Source: Parapristionchus giblindavisi (lineage: Eukaryota; Nematoda; Chromadorea; Rhabditida; Diplogasteridae). Taken from it: a DNA stretch of 64,000 nt. The translations under genes and the position numbers were made by a program. Positions 37,247-44,600 of this stretch are shown one piece after another. A model generated the notes under the pieces. The model saw only the letters and a program-made list of their open reading frames with translations, was not told the DNA's origin and made no database searches. Every line of letters begins with the position of its first letter. Within the stretch, counting starts at the first letter, position 1. The stretch is from contig CALSFV010000493.1 of assembly GCA_943737045.1 (NCBI GenBank), positions 26,185 to 90,184 on the forward strand, given 5' to 3'.

Positions 37247-40200
37247 GTAATAAATTTATTCACGTCAAGCGATCATCGCTAGGTGGGGGTGGAACGGGTG
37301 AAGTCATGACTATGCATACTCCACCATGTAGATCCGATAGTTCTTGTCAAATCATCCCTCCATCTCGGTGGAGGGGCAAGAAAAGATAGGTGTATAACGT
37401 CGGCACAACAGTTCGGATGAGAAACGACTGGACGAGAACTATTAGATCTTCGATCTTCATCATCATCATTCGATCTTCTTTTCGCCCGAAGCCACCTTAA
37501 CCCATTTCCCGTGATTTCTCCGCCCTACAGCACAGAAACCGACTCGAAATCTCCACTTCAAATCTCGGTCGTTCTTGATCTACTGATTGGGTGATGACTA
37601 TTGTCTACCAAGATAATAACACGCATCTCGCCTAAGAATTGACCGATTCTACTACACACTTTTGAGTTGACCCCCACTTTTCTCCACAGTTTTCGATAGG
37701 CCTTGGGTAGGACATCAATAATCCAGAGTAGTAAGCATGGTAGATCACGCACCTCTCCAGGAGCTCACGTCAAAGTTCGTCGTTGAGGCTCCTTCCGATG
37801 CGATTTTCTCGGTTCACAGCAGAGCTATGAAAAAGTTTCCAACAGATGAAATGTGTATTTTCTCGAGTACTTTCAGATAAAAATGTACAAATTCAACTTT
37901 TTAATTTTTCGTTCCCTAAGAAATTGATCGCGTTCCATAGCCCCGGGAAAGATTTTTTAAAGGCTTAATGGATAGAGCTCGTTCACAGCTTTCATTTAAG
38001 CTCTTGGGAGACGATTTTCATGGGGATTTGACTGAACTACGTATAAAAAACTGCATTTGAATGCAGGTAGATCACTAAAGAAAGCTTTGATCTACTCGAA
38101 ATTGTCGGCTATTTGACTGGATTGTCTTGTAACATACTGGAGAATGGGCTGAGGATCATTTTGACGTCGAGTCGATCGCTCATATTCGTTTTGCTCTCGC
38201 TGCAGCCAAACCAGCGAAAGGAGTCCTTTCTGATGATTCCTGGTATTGATTGACTGATGAATACCAAAGATATATTCAAGTTATAGCTATCTGGCTCTCT
38301 GGAAAAGTGATCGATGTTTCTCGAAGAATTACCGAGTGAGTTCTGGTTGGTCTGAATCTATCGCATTCGACGTAGCCAAGTTGGATGCTCATTTACCGGT
38401 CCGAACTGGGAGATTCTCCTATTTGTACAGTACTCAACGGTCAATCAATACCGGGAACCATCAGAAGGGACTCCTTTCGCTGGTTTGGCTGCAGCGAGAG
38501 CAAAACGAATATGAGCGATCGACTCGACGTCAAAATGATCCTCAGTCCATTCTCCAGTATGTTACAGGACAATCCAGTCAAATAGCCGACAATTTCGAGT
38601 AGATCAAAGCTTTCTTTAGTGACCTACCTGCATTCAAATGCAGTTTTTTATACGTAGTTCAGTCAAATCCCCATGAAAATCGTCTCCCAAGAGCTTAAAT
38701 GAAAGCTGTGAACGAGCTCTATCCATTGAGCCTTTAAAAAAATCTTTCCCGGGGCTATGGAACGCGATCAATTTCTTAGGGAACGAAAAATTAAAAAGTT
38801 GAGTTTTTACATTTTTATCTGAAAGTACTCGAGAAAATACACATTTCATCTGTTGGAAACTTTTTCATAGCTCTGCTGTGAACCGAGAAAATCACATCGG
38901 AAGGAGCCTCAACGACGAACTTTGACGTGAGCTCCTGGAGAGGTGCGTGATCTACCATAATTACTACTCTGGATTATTGATATCCTACCCAAGGCCTATC
39001 GAAAACTGTGGAGAAAAGTGGGGGTCAACTCAAAAGTGTGCAGTAAATCTGTGGATTTCGGTCAATTATTAGGCGAGATGCGTGATAAGTGGGTATGGCA
39101 CTATAACCCCGATATAGGTAATGTTGGAATGGCTGCCCGCTTGGAAGGGTGCTAAAACTGTCCCTAAGCGCAATAAGAATGGAAGAAAAAAGTCGCCCTC
39201 ATTCTTCATCTGCTCTCTTGGTGTGGTTTATTACGAACTGAATCCTGATGGACAGACTGTTAACGTTGATGCCTTCTGCGAAAAACGGGAGGAGATGGTG
39301 GTCCGAGTCCTTCTCAGTTAATTTGTGTGAGGAAAAGTGTTGCTTTTAATGGACAACGCGAGGACACATCATAATAACAAAATGCAGGCCAAACTGAAGA
39401 AAACGGGAGATCGACCAATGGATTGTCTCGCTCCTTAGGGAATTCTGACAGAACGGTGCAATGCAGTTGCATACGAGATGGAGGACAGTTGTTCATAAAC
39501 GTGGATAGCATGTCACCATTTGAATGCAACTGCTTCGTTTTCTATTTGAAAAAAGATAAAGTATGAAAAAGTGCAAAGACTTTCCGAACACGCTAATAGA
39601 TCAGGGGGGTGACATTTCCGCAACGGCATTTCCGCAACCGCTTTTTCCGCAACGGCATTTCCGCAACGGACATTTCCGCAACGGGGAATAACTCGGCTCG
39701 TCGGGGTCCTAGAACCATGGGATGAGTATCATTATGATCAGCATCGGTAACACTATCATGACACATATTGATCTTTGATCTTTACTAACTCCGCTGCATT
39801 TTTGCAATGAGGCGTGATTTCGCTCAAAATCATCCAAGACGAGCGGGAAGGGTAACGTTCGACTCCTGATCACCTGTATATCTCCAACCAATAATTGACC
39901 TTTGAACTTTTCCTACTCGGCCACATATCGGCAACGAGCTCCATCGGTCCGAAGTCGGTACCATATCCGAAACCATGTAAAAGCGAGGTCCTAAAATGGA
40001 TGTACCGCTCGAATGTTAATGTAGGGTGGACCCTTGCATCGCGTCCCTCAATGCCGTTTGCCGATCGCCAAACGCGCCCCCAGAGACCCCAGAGACTCAA
40101 CTTGCTGCCAAGACTTTCACGACACGCGCCCACGCATCCACGCGATGGTGAGCTACCGTAATCTACCGTAACCCGGTTCGGTGGGCCAGATCAAGCGCGA

Positions 40201-43195
40201 AGGATCAGATTTGAGTTTAAATTGCAGGAATAACTAATACGTGAGTGGTATGATTATAACTTATTGTAGACTACCGTAATCTACCGTAACCCAGTCCGGC
40301 GGGTCAGATTAAGTGCGGTGGGTCAGATTTCAGTTTACAATGCAGAAATAACTAATACGTGAGTGATATGATTACAACTTATTTTAGACCACCGTAATCT
40401 ACCGTAACCCGGTCCGTGGGTCAGATCAAGTGCGGTGGGTCAGATTGCAATATAAATTGTCCAAATGGTTACTATGTGCGCGATATGATTATGAGTTATT
40501 GTAAACTACCGTAATCTACCGCAACCCGGTTCGGTGGGTCAGATCAAGTGCGGTGGGTCAGATTTCAACATAAATTGTCCAAATGGTCACTATTTGCGCG
40601 GTATGATTATGAGTTATTGTAAACTACCGTAATCTACCGCTACCCGGTTCGGTGGGTCAGATCAAGTTCGATGGGTCAGATCTCTCTAAAATTGTCGGAA
40701 TGACCAATATGTGTACGCTATAGTTATGAACTGATGTCAACTACTGTAAAGTATCGTAGTGGTCAATTTTTAGTGAGATCTGACCCATCGCACTTGATCT
40801 GACCTACCGAACCGGGTTACGGTAGATTACGGTAGTCTACAATAAGTTATAATCATATCACTCACGCATTAGTTATTCCTGCATTGTAAACTGAAATCTG
40901 ACCTACCGCACTTGAACTGACCTACCGAACCGGGTTACGGTAGATTAATGTAGTTTGCAATAGCTCATACTTATATCGCACAAGTAGTGGCCATTCCAAC
41001 AATTTTTAGTGAAATCTGACCCACCGCACATGATATGACCCACCGAACCGGGTTACGGTAGACTACGGTAGTTTACAATAACTCATAATCATTCCCCGCA
41101 CATAGTGACCATTTGGACAGTTTATATTGAAATCTGACCCACCGCACTTGATCTGACCCACCGAACCGGGTTACGGTAGATTACGGTAGTTTACAATAAC
41201 TCATAATCATTCCCCGCACATAGTGACCATTTGGACAGTTTATATTGAAATCTGACCCACCGCACTTGATCTGACCCACCGAACCGGGTTACGGTAGATT
41301 TCGGTAGTTTACAATAACTCATAATCATACCGCGCACATAGTGACCATTTGGACAATTTATATTGAAATCTGACCCACCGCACTTGATCTGACCCACCGG
41401 ACCGGGTTACGGTAGATTACGATAGCTCACCATCGCGTGGACGCGTGTGCGCGTGTCGCAAAAGTCTTGGCAGCAAGTTGAGTCTCTGGGGCGCGTTTGG
41501 CGGTCGGCAAACGGCATTGAGGGACGCGATGCAAGGCTCCACCCTACATTAACATTCGAGCGTTACATCCATTTTAGGACCTCGCTTTTACATGGTTTCG
41601 GATATGGTACCGACTTCGGGTCCGATGGAGCTCGTTGCCGATATGTGGCCGAGTAGGAAAAGTTCAAAGGTCAATTATTGGTTGGAGATATACAGGTGAT
41701 CAGGAGTCGAACGTTACCCTTCCCGCTCGTCTTGGATGATTTTGAGCGAAATCACGCCTCATTGCAAAAATGCAGCGGAGTTAGTAAAGATCAAAGATCA
41801 ATATGTGTCATGATAGTGTTACCGATGCTGATCATAATGATACTCATCCCATGGTTCTAGGACCCCGACGAGCCGAGTTATTCCCCGTTGCGGAAATGTC
41901 CGTTGCGGAAATGCCGTTGCGGAAAAAGCGGTTGCGGAAATGCCGTTGCGGAAATGTCACCCCCCCAATAGATCCGATAGTTCTTGTCAAATCATCCCTC
42001 CATCTCGGTGGAGGGGCAAGAAAAGATAGGTGTGAAACGTCGACACTAGTTCGGATGAGAAACGACTGGACGTGAACTATGACAGAATGTATGCAAATAG
42101 CTCTCATCCAGTCGTTCTTTGGTCCTAGTGCCATTTTACTCAATAGGATAACACTTACAACATCAATTCTTTACACGGGTTCTGAGTATCGATCAATATG
42201 GGGCCATCGCGCACATATCCGTGTTTGGGTGACCATGCAGTCAGAGCTGGACACTCACACCCTGGTCGTGCTGAAATTAGGGCACATCGCTAGTTAACTT
42301 ATTTAATCAAAAAAATTATATTTAAAGCGCATGCATACTTATTCTTCTAGAGCTATTAATAATATTAATTTAATTAAAAACATTTTTAAATTAAAATACT
42401 AACACAAAAAACTGAGCGAAAAAATTTAAATCAACTCACGAATTTTCGGGGGTCTGACGCACTTGGCAGATTTGAATTGGATTGTTGTGTGGAAGAGCTT
42501 GTACACCCAAGATCCACCTTCCAATTTAATCTTTGCATCTCTATCGCATTCAAGAACAGCGTGAGTGTCATTCGGAAGAATTACACTAAAAAACATTAAA
42601 ATGATATACTTTATTATTGTTGTTCTTGTTATCATTGTCATATTGCTTCTATTTTACTTACTCGAGGACCATTTTCCTTTTTCCTGGGGGAAATTCACCG
42701 CAGACATAGTTAGCTCCTATCATTGGAGCATGTGATTCATCTTCTCTTGTTGAGCATGGTCCGGGAGTGTATTCGTAGCCGATGGGAGGAACTTCAGAAC
42801 AAAAAAATCATTTATGTTTTATTTATTCCGTCAGAAAAATTAACAAGACATTGGTATGAGGCATCGATGAGCGCGGTGTGAATCGTGAACTACAACTACC
42901 CGAACTGATCTTTGAACTAATTCGGCCGTGGCTCCGCTCCTTTCAGGGGCGATATGGGCTTTTGGAGAAGTGCCGATTCGGCACAGTACAGGTATTCATG
43001 AACTGTGGCAAACCGAAAAAAAACGTGACGTCACAAGCGCATGAGGTTGACTTTATCAAAATCCTCAGTTTTCGCCGCCGTTCATATGTAGATACTGCAT
43101 CAGGTATCAGGTATTATTATCAAAAACTCACGATGGGCAGAGGCGAAACGATAATAAAGAAGAAGGACAATAAGAATCGATAGATATCGTTTCAT
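11630..43195 (-). CDS. giant modular single-pass membrane protein, about 95 exons (2,788 aa)
   Basis: Role unknown; predicted type I membrane protein with a very large secreted portion. Order: signal peptide (exon 1), 29 repeats of a Cys-rich module of about 80 residues, a divergent Cys-rich region with a Thr/Pro stalk, one transmembrane helix and a 41-residue basic tail. Each typical repeat is three exons: B1 (pattern C-D-x-x-F/Y...C...C), B2 (xYD...L-x-C...LL) and A (C-x3-GW...V-x-C-x-S). Intron phases cycle 1-0-2 through the repeats, which fits growth by exon-triplet duplication. The start is chosen because TTTTCAG directly precedes the ATG at 43,195 and a textbook signal peptide follows. 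All 95 exon lengths agree with the phases and total 8,367 nt. I recognise no named domain. A role in cell-surface recognition or adhesion is inference only. It could be two genes if the exon 4-5 intron is really intergenic, but phases match across it. Confidence 0.75.
16114..21152 (-). CDS. large modular gene, exons 46-75 (later modules)
   Basis: Exons: 21031-21152, 20919-20959, 20821-20876, 20637-20770, 20504-20562, 20412-20458, 20215-20333, 20116-20165, 19924-19979, 19749-19879, 19452-19537, 19317-19375, 19120-19241, 18804-18853, 18633-18694, 18231-18367, 18066-18130, 17824-17909, 17585-17709, 17481-17539, 17375-17427, 17203-17330, 17029-17093, 16939-16976, 16758-16888, 16601-16662, 16500-16555, 16328-16452, 16223-16281, 16114-16169. 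The 1-0-2 phase cycle holds throughout. The GW anchor is degraded in exons 55 (KGY), 58 (CSKLAW), 61 (QQQW) and 64 (CEERKW), which cluster near the centre; later ones return to canonical CSKNGW and CEHDMGW. B1 exons 47 and 62 lack the second and third cysteines; exon 56 has two of three. Exon 75 holds the duplication breakpoint. Confidence 0.75.
18951..19090. repeat. palindromic 'CTCCGCTCTGGC' MITE, copy a
   Basis: In the exon 58-59 intron. The left arm reads AATTGAAACTCTCCGCTATGGCC and the right arm mirrors it down to AAATTAGCTCGGGGAGT. Relatives sit at about 30,215-30,320, 35,885-36,002, 54,110-54,212, 55,028-55,305, 61,718-61,842 and 63,755-63,836. Confidence 0.7.
19711..19760. repeat. 25-30 bp direct duplication at the exon 55 donor
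   Basis: ATACTTACTATGTTTACATT at 19,711 and ATACTTACTGGGTTTACATT at 19,741 are copies of the last codons of exon 55 plus its GTAAGTA donor. Using the downstream donor (exon to 19,719) adds 30 nt in frame, including an extra VECK. Confidence 0.7.
21208..27269 (-). CDS. large modular gene, exons 15-45 (middle modules)
   Basis: Exons: 27158-27269, 26939-27081, 26667-26719, 26474-26523, 26106-26233, 25985-26028, 25765-25814, 25567-25715, 25327-25382, 24858-24916, 24674-24789, 24474-24529, 24350-24411, 24181-24302, 24055-24110, 23862-23917, 23493-23590, 23397-23428, 23279-23328, 22885-23012, 22757-22809, 22666-22712, 22485-22618, 22370-22425, 22268-22320, 22089-22213, 21847-21908, 21738-21793, 21511-21650, 21389-21447, 21208-21260. 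Exon 15 fuses B1 and B2 (no phase-0 intron). GW anchors read CSKEGW, CTDVKGW, CTKDGW, CNSKGW, CDLNGW, CDKIKGW and so on; exon 40 has CSKKNW. B1 exons 20, 26, 32 and 35 keep only one of three cysteines. Introns are mostly 40-250 bp. Confidence 0.75.
27640..29995 (+). mobile_element. CR1/jockey-type LINE, interrupted, in an intron of the modular gene
   Basis: The reverse transcriptase ORF (27,931-28,890) carries the ordered RT motifs: WLTAIVKPIYKRKGA, NYRPISLT, QHGFRNKRSTTSC, AFIDFSRAFDSIP, TSGVPQGSCIGPLLF, and the active-site block IYTDDLK (YTDD in place of the usual YADD). It frameshifts at about 28,880 because CTCGGAGTAAC is duplicated; coding continues in another frame (RAQFDCHIDNIV) until a TA-flanked insertion at 29,013. 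The element ends in an ATT-repeat tail at 29,960-29,995. It is inactive, and lies antisense to the host gene between exons 14 and 15. Confidence 0.8.
29013..29620 (+). mobile_element. Tc1-like element fragment inserted in the LINE
   Basis: Begins TA|CAGTACCGGTCAAAAGTC, a typical Tc1-type terminus, at a TA inside LINE coding sequence. An ORF at 29,380-29,619 contains GRPVKTTTTSYNLITR and LTAMDTKRELVE, matching the second helix-turn-helix of Tc1-type transposases, which usually starts with GRPRKT. The catalytic half and right terminus were not found. Confidence 0.6.
30047..43195 (-). CDS. large modular gene, exons 1-14 (signal peptide and first A/B modules)
   Basis: Exons: 43132-43195, 42662-42791, 42440-42585, 42159-42270, 36989-37155, 36014-36069, 35689-35744, 34959-35086, 34351-34388, 31658-31707, 30973-31112, 30778-30821, 30563-30618, 30047-30174. 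Exon 1 is MKRYLSILIVLLLYYRFASA, a signal peptide with a cleavage site after the Ala. Exons 2 and 4 are single-exon B-type modules (YEYTPGPC and RPGCECPALTAW). A modules in exons 3 and 5 have GSW in place of GW. Exon 11 has lost the last A cysteine and exon 12 the first B1 cysteine. Exon 14 has lost the C-x3-G part (ISNFW). Exon 9 is very short with a single Cys. Introns here are stretched to 5 kb by transposable elements. Confidence 0.7.
30215..30320. repeat. palindromic 'CTCCGCTCTGGC' MITE, copy b
   Basis: GTGAAACTCTCCACTATGGCC to GAGTGGAGAATGAATTATCTC around an AGAGAG core, in the exon 13-14 intron. Confidence 0.6.
31195..31640. repeat. cluster of foldback repeats in the exon 10-11 intron
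   Basis: 31,345-31,460 is a copy of the CTCTGTTCTCTAACAACGAGAG palindrome that recurs at about 34,620-34,750 and 34,815-34,930. 31,560-31,640 is a diverged copy of the TGACGTCA hairpin element at 34,411-34,553. A poly-G run lies at about 31,161-31,172. No coding exon seen. Confidence 0.5.
32040..32455. repeat. nested palindromic repeats
   Basis: The outer sequence is a diverged relative of the TA-flanked MITE at 2,091-2,499 (right end CGTGCGGGACTG|TA). Inserted in it is a second palindrome at about 32,174-32,393 with ends ACGGCAAATTCTCTC and GAGAGAGTTTGCCGT. Confidence 0.6.
32933..34258. repeat. 1.3-kb foldback element
   Basis: 32,933-33,440 is mirrored at 33,740-34,258, with a central stretch that itself folds (CTGTTCTTGACATAGC against the reverse near 33,715). 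Each arm keeps a similar 67-codon open frame (33,198-32,995 minus and 33,989-34,192 plus), but both strands are open and there is no start or splice context. It fills the exon 9-10 intron. Confidence 0.75.
34411..34553. repeat. 143-bp hairpin MITE with TGACGTCA arms
   Basis: Outer ends GTGGCCGTATGCAAGAA / TTCTTGCATACGGCCAC and a perfect inner 24-bp inverted repeat containing ATGTGACGTCATTAGCG. Related fragments lie near 31,560 and 43,030. Confidence 0.8.
35130..35600. repeat. about 30-bp minisatellite derived from the MITE core
   Basis: Around 16 head-to-tail units of CTCTCCGCTCTGGCAATA plus CTCTCGCNTA, with variants (CTCGCAATA, CTTGCAATA, CTCTCTCTCT). The unit equals the arm of the dispersed palindromic MITE. 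It lies in the intron between exons 7 and 8. ORFs on both strands here are repeat artefacts. Confidence 0.9.
35885..36002. repeat. palindromic 'CTCCGCTCTGGC' MITE, copy c
   Basis: GGCTAATTTGAAACTTTCCGC to CGGGAGTGTGCCTTTAAG, with a CTCTCGCATTCG core; in the exon 6-7 intron. Confidence 0.6.
36255..36806. repeat. two elements built of ACTTTAAGTAGAC words
   Basis: 36,255-36,461 and 36,659-36,806 each start near TNTTTCGAAACTTTAAGTC and end GAAATACCAGTA/G, with inverted ends, and are filled with direct and inverted copies of ACTTTAAGTAGACTT. They lie in the exon 5-6 intron, separated by about 200 bp of unique sequence. Confidence 0.7.
37167..37250. repeat. (AAT)n microsatellite with LINE-like 3' flank
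   Basis: AAT repeats followed by AAATTTATTCACGTCAAGCG, as at 10,969-11,090. Confidence 0.85.
37329..37440. repeat. direct repeat, copy 1 (second at 41,969-42,085)
   Basis: AGATCCGATAGTTCTTGTCA to ACGACTGGACG is repeated nearly exactly at 41,969-42,085. The pair brackets the whole transposon cluster of the exon 4-5 intron and could be a duplicated flank or the ends of a larger element. Confidence 0.75.
37585..39085. repeat. 1.5-kb palindrome
   Basis: 37,585-38,255 is mirrored at 38,440-39,085 around a unique centre of about 185 bp. Each arm has short open stretches on either side of stops, which I do not recognise. The right arm runs directly into a mariner transposase fragment. Confidence 0.75.
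39085..39470 (+). pseudogene. mariner transposase C-terminal fragment
   Basis: The plus frames read FFICSLGVVYYELNPDGQTV then NVDAF (matching the WW-D-x-x-G-v-hyElL-x-x-G-x-tin block) and, after a frame change at about 39,325, LLLMDNARTHHNNKMQAKL, the third catalytic DNARpH block. A stop follows at LAP. The N-terminal half is missing. Confidence 0.75.
39604..41966. mobile_element. 2.36-kb foldback element with mirrored 120-bp tandem arrays
   Basis: Ends GGGGGGTGACATTTCCGCAA and its reverse complement, flanked by AATAGATC at 39,595-39,602 and 41,967-41,974, an 8-bp target duplication with one extra base on each side. The outermost part is five copies of ATTTCCGCAACGG. The inner arms (about 40,140-40,740 and 40,750-41,430) are tandem 120-bp units carrying CTACCGTAATCTACCGTAAC then CCGG and GGTGGGTCAGATCAAG, in opposite orientation left and right. 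No transposase is visible. Confidence 0.8.
41969..42085. repeat. direct repeat, copy 2
   Basis: Near-identical to 37,329-37,440. Its first bases overlap the right target duplication of the foldback element at 39,604-41,966. Confidence 0.75.
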
Positions 43196-43212
43196 CTGAA
43201 AATTAATAATGA
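43196..43212 (-). promoter_or_regulatory. splice acceptor immediately before the start codon (likely trans-splice site)
   Basis: On the minus strand TTAATTTTCAG directly precedes the ATG of the modular gene. In nematodes this arrangement usually marks spliced-leader addition; a 5' UTR intron is the alternative. Confidence 0.5.
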
Positions 43213-43704
43213 TAATAATTGCAATAACAAGAATATTGTAATGATTGATGCGGAAGCCAGAAATAAATTGGTTTCATTGATAAAGTCTTTTGCATCGCGA
43301 AAGAACATCTTTGCACTTAGTCCCACATTATTTCCTTTTCTTAACCGATGGGATGCAACCGATCTCATGTTAGTATAAAAATCGAACAGGGACTATCGGT
43401 TTTGGTATATGCTATAGATTTGTCGATGTTTTACGCAAGTAGTTTTCATACGTACAACACTAGACGTTGGCTAATCATAGACATAGTTTAATCTTTCAAA
43501 TGTAAATTGCATGCCAATAGTATGCGACAATGCACTTACGTTATGTGAAACGTTGAAGATATTCGGAGAGACAATTCGAACCGACTGCTTGATTGTAGAG
43601 CAAATGAAGGAAATGAAATGGATAAAGTAAGATTTGCAGAGAACGATAATGTGGAATGAAAATCAGTACAATGCAATTATTTCAGTGCAACGAAGCATTA
43701 CAGC

Positions 43705-44006
43705 AGATTAAAGATGGAGACCCACGAGTTTTTTCGTAATAAGACTGTTCGGATAGAATAATAGAGATTCATCATACGAATCGAAAGACATATCTGATAT
43801 TGATTCCCGATATGTTTAAAGCTCACTATGCGCATTGAAAGTACCACTTTTAAGGCATGTAGAGAGTGCTCATCGAATTTGCATACTTTCCCTCTCATTT
43901 TCTCATTGTCCCTTACGCCAATTACCATATAATATTAACAATAGCCAACATGCTTATCGTGGCGGGAGTCAGTCATGCCAACTCATGGGTCCCCTTCTTT
44001 AATTAC
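43705..44006. repeat. about 300-bp MITE with GACCCACGAG ends
   Basis: Left end TAAAGATGGAGACCCACGAG, right end CATGGGTCCCCTTCTTTAA. Same family as 58,953-59,325, which holds a tRNA-like insert not present here. Confidence 0.7.
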
Positions 44007-44039
44007 ATGCAAATTGTGTAGTAGAGCTTTAACAAGCAG

Positions 44040-44600
44040 TTTGTAAGAATCTAGTGAAAAAATTGTCGAAATTGAGATGTTTTTTCTACTACGACAACGT
44101 TGATAGGATATACCAAAAAGGTGTTTACGCAGTTGCATACATATATATCAACTACGTTGCCGTCGTAGAAAAAACATCGACGCACCAAAAAAGTGTTTTG
44201 AATGAAGTGGTTGTAGTGACTTAATGACTTCCTGTCTCATCTTTTCTAATTCATTGCTGGTTTTGTGAGCTTGGTCAATCGTATCTAGATTCCCGACGTA
44301 AAATAAAATGAACAAGCAATGAAATAATAGATATCCTCAGCTACCGTACTCATCCACTTCTGGGGGCTACCGTATATTTGCACTTCTCACCTACCGTAAT
44401 TCAGATTCGCTTCCTCAACGCGTGTGAGCATTACTACTTCCCGTACGAGTCTGTCGCCCGACTCTTTTGCAGTAAACAGCAATATGTGAGTAAATTATGA
44501 GATTTTCACGAAAAGAAAAGAAAAATAGGCGAGAGAGTGTGCAAAACGGGGAGAGTTATCTCTCTTTTCTCTTATTTCGCAACTTCTTTCTTTCTTTCTT
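44040..44600. other. hairpin and simple repeats, no gene seen
   Basis: 44,070-44,180 is an imperfect palindrome (GTTTTTTCTACTACGACAAC mirrored by GCCGTCGTAGAAAAAAC). CTACCGTA words occur at about 44,341, 44,369 and 44,391. A TTTC repeat begins at 44,585. Confidence 0.5.

Noticed and set aside
40140..41430. CRISPR-like or satellite centromeric array
   Set aside because: The 120-bp units are mirrored about a centre and enclosed by transposon ends with a target duplication.
41803..42297. ORFs over the right end of the foldback element
   Set aside because: They cross transposon termini and target duplication; the real coding part is exon 4 on the other strand (42,159-42,270).
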